Shown piece after piece: positions 33,525 to 37,416 of a DNA stretch of 37,416 nt. Made by a program: the position numbers and the translations under genes. Below the pieces are notes generated by a model, which searched no databases, had not been told where the DNA came from, and worked only from the letters and a program-made list of their open reading frames with translations. This DNA is from a virus. The DNA is taken from IMG/VR virus record IMGVR_UViG_3300031576_000183, positions 1-37,416 of that record; one strand, given 5' to 3'. Position 1 is the first letter of the stretch. Every line of letters begins with the position of its first letter.

Positions 33525-35285
33525 TTGCCCTTTAGTGCAGTTTTAGATGAGAGAGGTCATAGAGTGTTCTTGGACTCTGTAAGCGATACAGGCCAGAAGG
33601 TTACTCAGTCTGATCGTTTGCTTGAGGACGGAACGTTTATTATATTTCATCTAGTTGAGATATCTGTAGCAGATACCAGCTCTGGAGTTGAATCGATTAA
33701 CGTAACCTTTTTGATTGAAGACTCGGGAACGTCGGTAGAAACTCCAGAGGTGTTTGCTACGTTAATGCAACAGGATACAGGGACAGATACTGAAGAGGTA
33801 AGTTTTCTCCAACAGATACCTGTATTTGATGTTGTTTTTGGTCTGGATAGAGCAGGAATTCTGATTGATGTGTTGGATTCCGGGACTGCTACTGATTTGG
33901 CTTTTGTTCTAAACACTTTTGTACAAACAGATGTAGGGCTAGGTTCTGAATTTGTCAGTGTGTTGTCTACTGTTTTGCAATTAGATGCGGGATCGGGCTC
34001 AGAGTTAGTATCGTTTATTGAAATAGTTTTGATAGATGTAGCAGATTCTGGGGCGGTAGTTTCTGAAACTTTAGCAATTATTGCTCAGGTTCTAGCTCAG
34101 GATGTCACTTTAGCAGTTGATTTGATATCCGTGTTGGCAATTGTAAGTGAAACAGATGTAGGGGTAGGAGTTGATTTAGTATCAGTTTTAGTTGCCATAT
34201 TGGCTGAAGACGCTGGTGTGGCTATTGAATTAGTTTCAGTTTTGAATGCCCTTAGAGTTTTAGAGGCGGGATTGTTAATAGAAGCAATTGCAATAGTTAA
34301 TGAGTTTGTGCTGCAAGATGTTTCGGCTGCAGTAGATTTAGTTGATATTTTAGCCCAAATAGATTTGCAGGATACGGGAGTAGTTTCAGAGTTTTTGGAA
34401 GTAGCTAATCGTTTGGTTGTTGCAGATGTAGGAGCTGCAATTGACTTTGTTCAGATAGACTTCCCGCCAGTGTTCAATCAAGATATTTTAGATTCCGGGA
34501 CAGATACTGAATTGTTAGATATTATGACAACACTTTTGCAGGAGGATTCGGGATTAGCTGTAGATTTTGTTGAAATTTTAGCGACTATGATGGAGGCGGA
34601 TTCGGGGGCGGGATCAGATCTAATATTAGTTTTGGCTCAAATTCTAGCTGAAGACAGTGGTTCTGTAATAGAGTTTGTAAGTATAGTTAATTCGCTGTTG
34701 ATATTAGATGATGCAATAGCTTCTGAATTTATTCCATTTTTTGCTGTAGTAGGGACACAAGATGTAGGAGTAGCAATTGAGTTAGTGTCCTATGTTAGAT
34801 TATTGTTGTTAGAAGATTCTGGATTAGCTGTGGAGTTTCTAAGCTTTTTGATTCTAGTAGCTGAAACTGATATAACTTTAGCAGTAGATTTAGCTGAGGT
34901 TATAGTTGTGACGCCTATTTTAGTAGAAGATTCAGGTCTGTTTTCAGATTTTGTTAGTCTTTTAGTTGCCATATTGCAATTGGATTCGGGTGTTGTTTCA
35001 GAGTTCTTGTCTGAGTTTGTAACTTTGACAGTAGCTGATAATAGGTTAGGGTTGGATATTGTTAAGTTGTTAGTTACTTTGACGGTTGAGGATACTGGGA
35101 TTGAGTTATTAGAAACGGTATTTTCAAAAGAGATTTTGAAGAAGACGTTGTTTTTGATTTCGAAGTTTGCTGGGGCTATAGTTTTGGAGAGTTTCTTACC
35201 TGTAGCTTGTAGTTTGTTTTTGCGATCTGAAGTTAGAACAGATATAAGATTAGATAGTTTTCTAGAAGTTAACTTAGGGGATTAG
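33525..35285 (+). CDS. 18-residue-repeat structural protein
   Basis: TTG 33525 is the chosen start because GAGGAGA lies seven bases upstream; no ATG fits. The 586-residue product begins PFSAVLDERGHRVFLD and from about residue 66 to 530 consists of some 26 repeats, nearly all exactly 18 residues, each starting D-S/V/T/A-G-x-x-x-E/D-F/L-V-S and ending in hydrophobics (for example DSGLAVDFVEILATMMEA). The protein has no Lys between K25 and K513 and no Cys before 562. The last 55 residues are different, basic and hydrophobic (KEILKKTLFLISKFAG). A repetitive beta or helical fibre is likely; the family is not certain. Confidence 0.7.
   Translation: MPFSAVLDERGHRVFLDSVSDTGQKVTQSDRLLEDGTFIIFHLVEISVADTSSGVESINVTFLIEDSGTSVETPEVFATLMQQDTGTDTEEVSFLQQIPVFDVVFGLDRAGILIDVLDSGTATDLAFVLNTFVQTDVGLGSEFVSVLSTVLQLDAGSGSELVSFIEIVLIDVADSGAVVSETLAIIAQVLAQDVTLAVDLISVLAIVSETDVGVGVDLVSVLVAILAEDAGVAIELVSVLNALRVLEAGLLIEAIAIVNEFVLQDVSAAVDLVDILAQIDLQDTGVVSEFLEVANRLVVADVGAAIDFVQIDFPPVFNQDILDSGTDTELLDIMTTLLQEDSGLAVDFVEILATMMEADSGAGSDLILVLAQILAEDSGSVIEFVSIVNSLLILDDAIASEFIPFFAVVGTQDVGVAIELVSYVRLLLLEDSGLAVEFLSFLILVAETDITLAVDLAEVIVVTPILVEDSGLFSDFVSLLVAILQLDSGVVSEFLSEFVTLTVADNRLGLDIVKLLVTLTVEDTGIELLETVFSKEILKKTLFLISKFAGAIVLESFLPVACSLFLRSEVRTDIRLDSFLEVNLGD
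33720..35114 (+). repeat. Coding 54-nt (18-residue) repeat array
   Basis: About 26 units follow a period of 18 codons. Asp anchors fall at residues 66, 84, 118, 136, 154, 174, 193, 211, 229, 265, 283, 301, 323, 341, 359, 377, 395, 413, 431, 449, 469, 487, 505 and 523, with a Glu at 247; occasional units are 19, 20 or 22 long. DNA copies are clearly diverged, so the array is old or under protein-level selection and is not a recent expansion. Confidence 0.75.
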
Positions 35286-35286
35286 T

Positions 35287-35601
35287 ATGCCTGAGATAAG
35301 CAATTCGTCGGATAAACATTATGTTGGTGAAGTTGGTACAGAAGTCATCGTAGATACCGATAAAGTTTTAACTGGTGCTCTATTTACGAATTTGAAAGTT
35401 AGAAAACCAGATGGAGTTGAAGTTGAGTGGATAGGAGTTATTTATACTTTAGATGGAGTACAAAAGGCAATTAGATATGTGACGGTAACAGGAGATTTTG
35501 ATCAACACGGTGTCTATGAGTTACAGGCACATGTTTCGTTGGGGTCTTTTGATGGGTTTGGTAGAACGGCTAGATTTGTAATTTTTAAGAAGTATTCGTA
35601 A
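35287..35601 (+). CDS. Small beta-sandwich virion protein
   Basis: The 104-residue product reads VGEVGTEVIVDTDKVLTGAL, NLKVRKPDGVEVEW, then IRYVTVTGDFDQHGVYELQA and ends with RFVIFKKYS. This is a compact Ig-like outline found in small structural genes beside phage fibre genes. It begins one base after the repeat protein's stop. A role in baseplate or fibre is inferred. Confidence 0.65.
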   Translation: MPEISNSSDKHYVGEVGTEVIVDTDKVLTGALFTNLKVRKPDGVEVEWIGVIYTLDGVQKAIRYVTVTGDFDQHGVYELQAHVSLGSFDGFGRTARFVIFKKYS

Positions 35602-35612
35602 GGAGGTTAGCA

Positions 35613-35897
35613 ATGGCTTTAGGAGATGTACAAAGTACAATTGCATCTGTTGCAAATAATAGTTTTTTAAATGTTCAGCCAGGAGCAGGAGTGGAGTGGG
35701 TAATCCATAACTTTCATCACGCGGGAGGGGCTGAGTTACAGTTTTTTGATGGTACGAATTTCATTTTGTTGGATACTGATACTGAAGGAGGGGTATGGTC
35801 TGGAGCTTTTCATGTTACCAATTTGGTGTATTATCGGGTTAAGAATACTTCCGGGGGTACTGTCAATCTGGGATATGATGGAGTTCAGACGAAATAG
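35613..35897 (+). CDS. Small beta-rich virion protein
   Basis: AAGGAGG precedes the ATG by six bases. The 94-residue product is beta-rich (GVEWVIHNFHHAGGAELQFF, VYYRVKNTSGGTVNLGYDG), of the small jelly-roll-like kind found in phage appendage clusters. No named family is recognised. Confidence 0.6.
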   Translation: MALGDVQSTIASVANNSFLNVQPGAGVEWVIHNFHHAGGAELQFFDGTNFILLDTDTEGGVWSGAFHVTNLVYYRVKNTSGGTVNLGYDGVQTK

Positions 35898-35899
35898 TT

Positions 35900-36067
35900 A
35901 TGTTAAAACGCTTTGATTTAAGATTTGATAGGATTCGAGGTAAGACTAGCAGTATTAAACTTCTGAAGTTTTCGACTAAAAAAATAGTTGAATCAGATTT
36001 TGCTGATCAAGATATTAAGATTGCCAAGACCCGGGGGATAGTTGGGTTTTCACTAATTGGAGCATAA
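35900..36067 (+). CDS. Small basic protein (55 residues)
   Basis: ATG 35900, two bases after the previous stop, begins LKRFDLRFDRIRGKTSSIK and ends IVGFSLIGA. It is basic and fills the gap before the next gene, but lacks a clear ribosome site, so translation by coupling would be needed. No family recognised. Confidence 0.45.
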   Translation: MLKRFDLRFDRIRGKTSSIKLLKFSTKKIVESDFADQDIKIAKTRGIVGFSLIGA

Positions 36068-36070
36068 CCT

Positions 36071-36295
36071 ATGCACAATCGAGTTCGGTTAAACGCTAAT
36101 GAGTTGGATTCGGCTTTACATGTTTTAGCGGGGTTGATTGATAGGCATAAATGTATGGCGGATAAGATAAAGACAATTATGGAGTTGGAACAGCAGTATT
36201 TGGAAGAGTTAATCAACGCAAGAAAACAGATTTATAGTTCAATTGATGTAGATGATACAAGTGAGGAGGAGGAGAATGCCCACGTACAAGAATAA
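36071..36295 (+). CDS. Small helical protein
   Basis: The 74-residue product is helical (NELDSALHVLAGLIDRHK, KIKTIMELEQQYLEELINAR), with an acidic C terminus (DDTSEEEE). The start has a weak ribosome site. Its end overlaps the next start by 20 bases. No family recognised. Confidence 0.5.
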   Translation: MHNRVRLNANELDSALHVLAGLIDRHKCMADKIKTIMELEQQYLEELINARKQIYSSIDVDDTSEEEENAHVQE

Positions 36296-36701
36296 CAATG
36301 AGTATGATGTAGCTGTTCAAGATAAGAGGATTCCGGCAGGATATGAGATTACTTCGCTGGAGTTTTATAGCACTTTGCCATCGGGAGTTGTTATGACCTC
36401 AGTATTGCCGTCTTGGAATCCAATTATATTTCAGACGACAGAATCAGGTAATATAGCAGAGACAGATGTGGTGAATGTTCCAGCACAAGCTGATGGTCAA
36501 GATTTAACTAGGTATAGTCTTGATGTCTTTTGTGTAATTGGTAAGGTTGAAGTTAGATTTAATACGGCCAATATGTCGCCACCGATAATTTTAGATGCTA
36601 ATGAAGGTTATCAGACCACTGTATTGAGCAGAGTGGTGGATTCGATCAGGTTAACGTATTTGCAGAATGGGACAACAGTAGAAGTTCAGATTGACAAATA
36701 G
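36276..36701 (+). CDS. Beta-rich virion protein
   Basis: ATG 36276 follows GAGGAGGAGGAG, which also encodes the acidic tail of the previous protein. The 141-residue product is beta-rich: YDVAVQDKRIPAGYEITSLE, GVVMTSVLPSWNPIIFQT, then VIGKVEVRFNTANMSPPI and SIRLTYLQNGTTVEVQID. No family recognised; likely another small appendage protein. An in-frame upstream start at 36252 lacks a ribosome site. Confidence 0.6.
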   Translation: MPTYKNNNEYDVAVQDKRIPAGYEITSLEFYSTLPSGVVMTSVLPSWNPIIFQTTESGNIAETDVVNVPAQADGQDLTRYSLDVFCVIGKVEVRFNTANMSPPIILDANEGYQTTVLSRVVDSIRLTYLQNGTTVEVQIDK

Positions 36702-36710
36702 GAGTAGTTG

Positions 36711-37416
36711 ATGTTATACCGTATAGGTGTTTCAGAAGTTGCTGTAACGACAGGGGATATCTCTATTGGTGCAGTAGAGATTAAGGATGCCAATACAGAT
36801 GATCGTGTTGCAGTAAGTACCTTCGGAGAGATGCTTGTTGAAGTTTCACAAGGTAGAGTAGATGATTCGCCGTTTACGGTAGGGGTATTTGAAGTTTTGC
36901 CAATAGGTGCATTAGCTGATGAAACAGCTCCAGATTCAGTCAATGAAGGAGATATTGGTATTCCCAGAATGACTCTTGATAGAAAGCTCTTGGTTAGATT
37001 GGTAGGAGCTAATGATAGTCATAGGGCAGATGTTGATAGCTCCGGGAATTTAAGTATTGTTTCTGCTCCTAATGGTGGAGTTGATATAGGGGATGTAACG
37101 ATTAACAATACTGGAGGAGCAGGGGCAGTTAATATTCAAGACGGCGGGAATTCTATAACCGTTGACATTACAGAAGCTAAAGTTGATGATTCTGTTTTTG
37201 TAGTTGAAGTTGATAAAGTCTTTCCTATGGGAGCATTGGCTGATGAAACAGCTCCAGATTCAGTCAATGAAGGAGATATTGGTATTCCTAGAATGACTCT
37301 TGATAGAAAGCTCTTGGTTAGATTGGTAGGAGCTAATGATAGTCATAGGGCAGATGTTGATAGCTCCGGGAATTTAAGTATTGTTTCTGCTCCTAATGGT
37401 GGAGTTGATATAGGGG
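36711..37416 (+). CDS. Repeat-containing virion protein, cut by window end
   Basis: ATG 36711 with AGGAG upstream starts MLYRIGVSEVAVTTGDISIG; the frame is open to the window end, so at least 235 residues are present. A unit of 108 residues begins to repeat: GALADETAPDSVNEGDIGIP, RMTLDRKLLVRLVGANDS and VDSSGNLSIVSAPNGGVDIG occur twice. Such repeats occur in phage structural proteins. The role, perhaps an extended fibre or decoration, is inferred. Confidence 0.7.
   Translation, partial: MLYRIGVSEVAVTTGDISIGAVEIKDANTDDRVAVSTFGEMLVEVSQGRVDDSPFTVGVFEVLPIGALADETAPDSVNEGDIGIPRMTLDRKLLVRLVGANDSHRADVDSSGNLSIVSAPNGGVDIGDVTINNTGGAGAVNIQDGGNSITVDITEAKVDDSVFVVEVDKVFPMGALADETAPDSVNEGDIGIPRMTLDRKLLVRLVGANDSHRADVDSSGNLSIVSAPNGGVDIG
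36909..37092 (+). repeat. 184-bp repeat, copy 1
   Basis: Copy 1 is repeated 324 bases downstream with only two differences that I count in 184 bases (A/G at about 36914, C/T at about 36965). Both copies lie in one reading frame, and the spacing is 108 codons. Confidence 0.9.
37233..37416 (+). repeat. 184-bp repeat, copy 2 (reaches window end)
   Basis: Copy 2 runs to the last base of the window, so its full length and the number of further copies are unknown. Near identity to copy 1 points to recent duplication or ongoing gene conversion. Confidence 0.9.

Noticed and set aside
33720-35114. CRISPR array because of regular spacing
   Set aside because: The 54-base period is a protein repeat; the DNA units are diverged and there are no constant repeats with unique spacers.

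Overview
This 37.4 kb window is part of the genome of a tailed bacteriophage with a contractile, T4-type tail. All supportable genes lie on the + strand. They are tightly packed, often with ATGA, TAATG or TAGTG start/stop overlaps, and most have AGGAGG-type ribosome binding sites. The + strand is A/T/G-rich and C-poor. No host gene, integrase, tRNA, CRISPR array or insertion sequence was seen. The host cannot be named from this sequence.

Layout. 1-3.8 kb: end of a fibre-like structural gene, an Ig-like/helical protein, and a fused prohead protease-scaffold (gp21-type). 3.8-6.2 kb: the gp23-type major capsid protein gene, which is broken into four exons by three group I introns. 6.2-15.1 kb: many small head, neck and tail-completion genes, mostly unrecognised, including a SWIM zinc-finger protein, a nucleotidyltransferase-like protein, two small membrane proteins and a very acidic protein. 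15.1-20.5 kb: tail sheath, tail tube, a second tube-like protein, a gp26-like assembly protein with an overlapping small ORF, and the tape measure. 20.5-27.7 kb: baseplate (gp48/54-like, gp53-like, hub, OB-fold spike, gp25, gp6/J-like, tail protein I-like). 27.7-37.4 kb: fibre and appendage region with three tandem paralogous fibre genes, small accessory proteins, a 586-residue protein built of about 26 repeats of 18 residues, and a repeat-containing structural protein cut by the window end.

The main discovery is the capsid gene. The ORFs at 3785, 4943 and 5436 look like separate genes but are pieces of one protein. Group I intron signatures (P7 pairs, the AAGATATAGTC element, GNRA-capped P9 hairpins, P1 helices with a T.G pair at the splice site) place introns at 4753-5004, 5397-5727 and 5743-6054. 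All three introns end in AATG. Joining the exons gives one 1509-nt frame, 502 residues, close to T4 gp23 (521). Introns 2 and 3 are separated by an exon of only 15 nt (5728-5742). Skipping this micro-exon keeps the frame, and intron 3 has no in-frame stop, so alternative capsid proteins are formally possible. No homing endonuclease is encoded in the introns.

How it works together (inference from gene families): protease-scaffold and capsid protein build and mature the head; neck proteins join it to the tail; sheath, tube and tape measure form the contractile tail on the baseplate; and the 3' fibre and repeat proteins are the likely host-contact parts.
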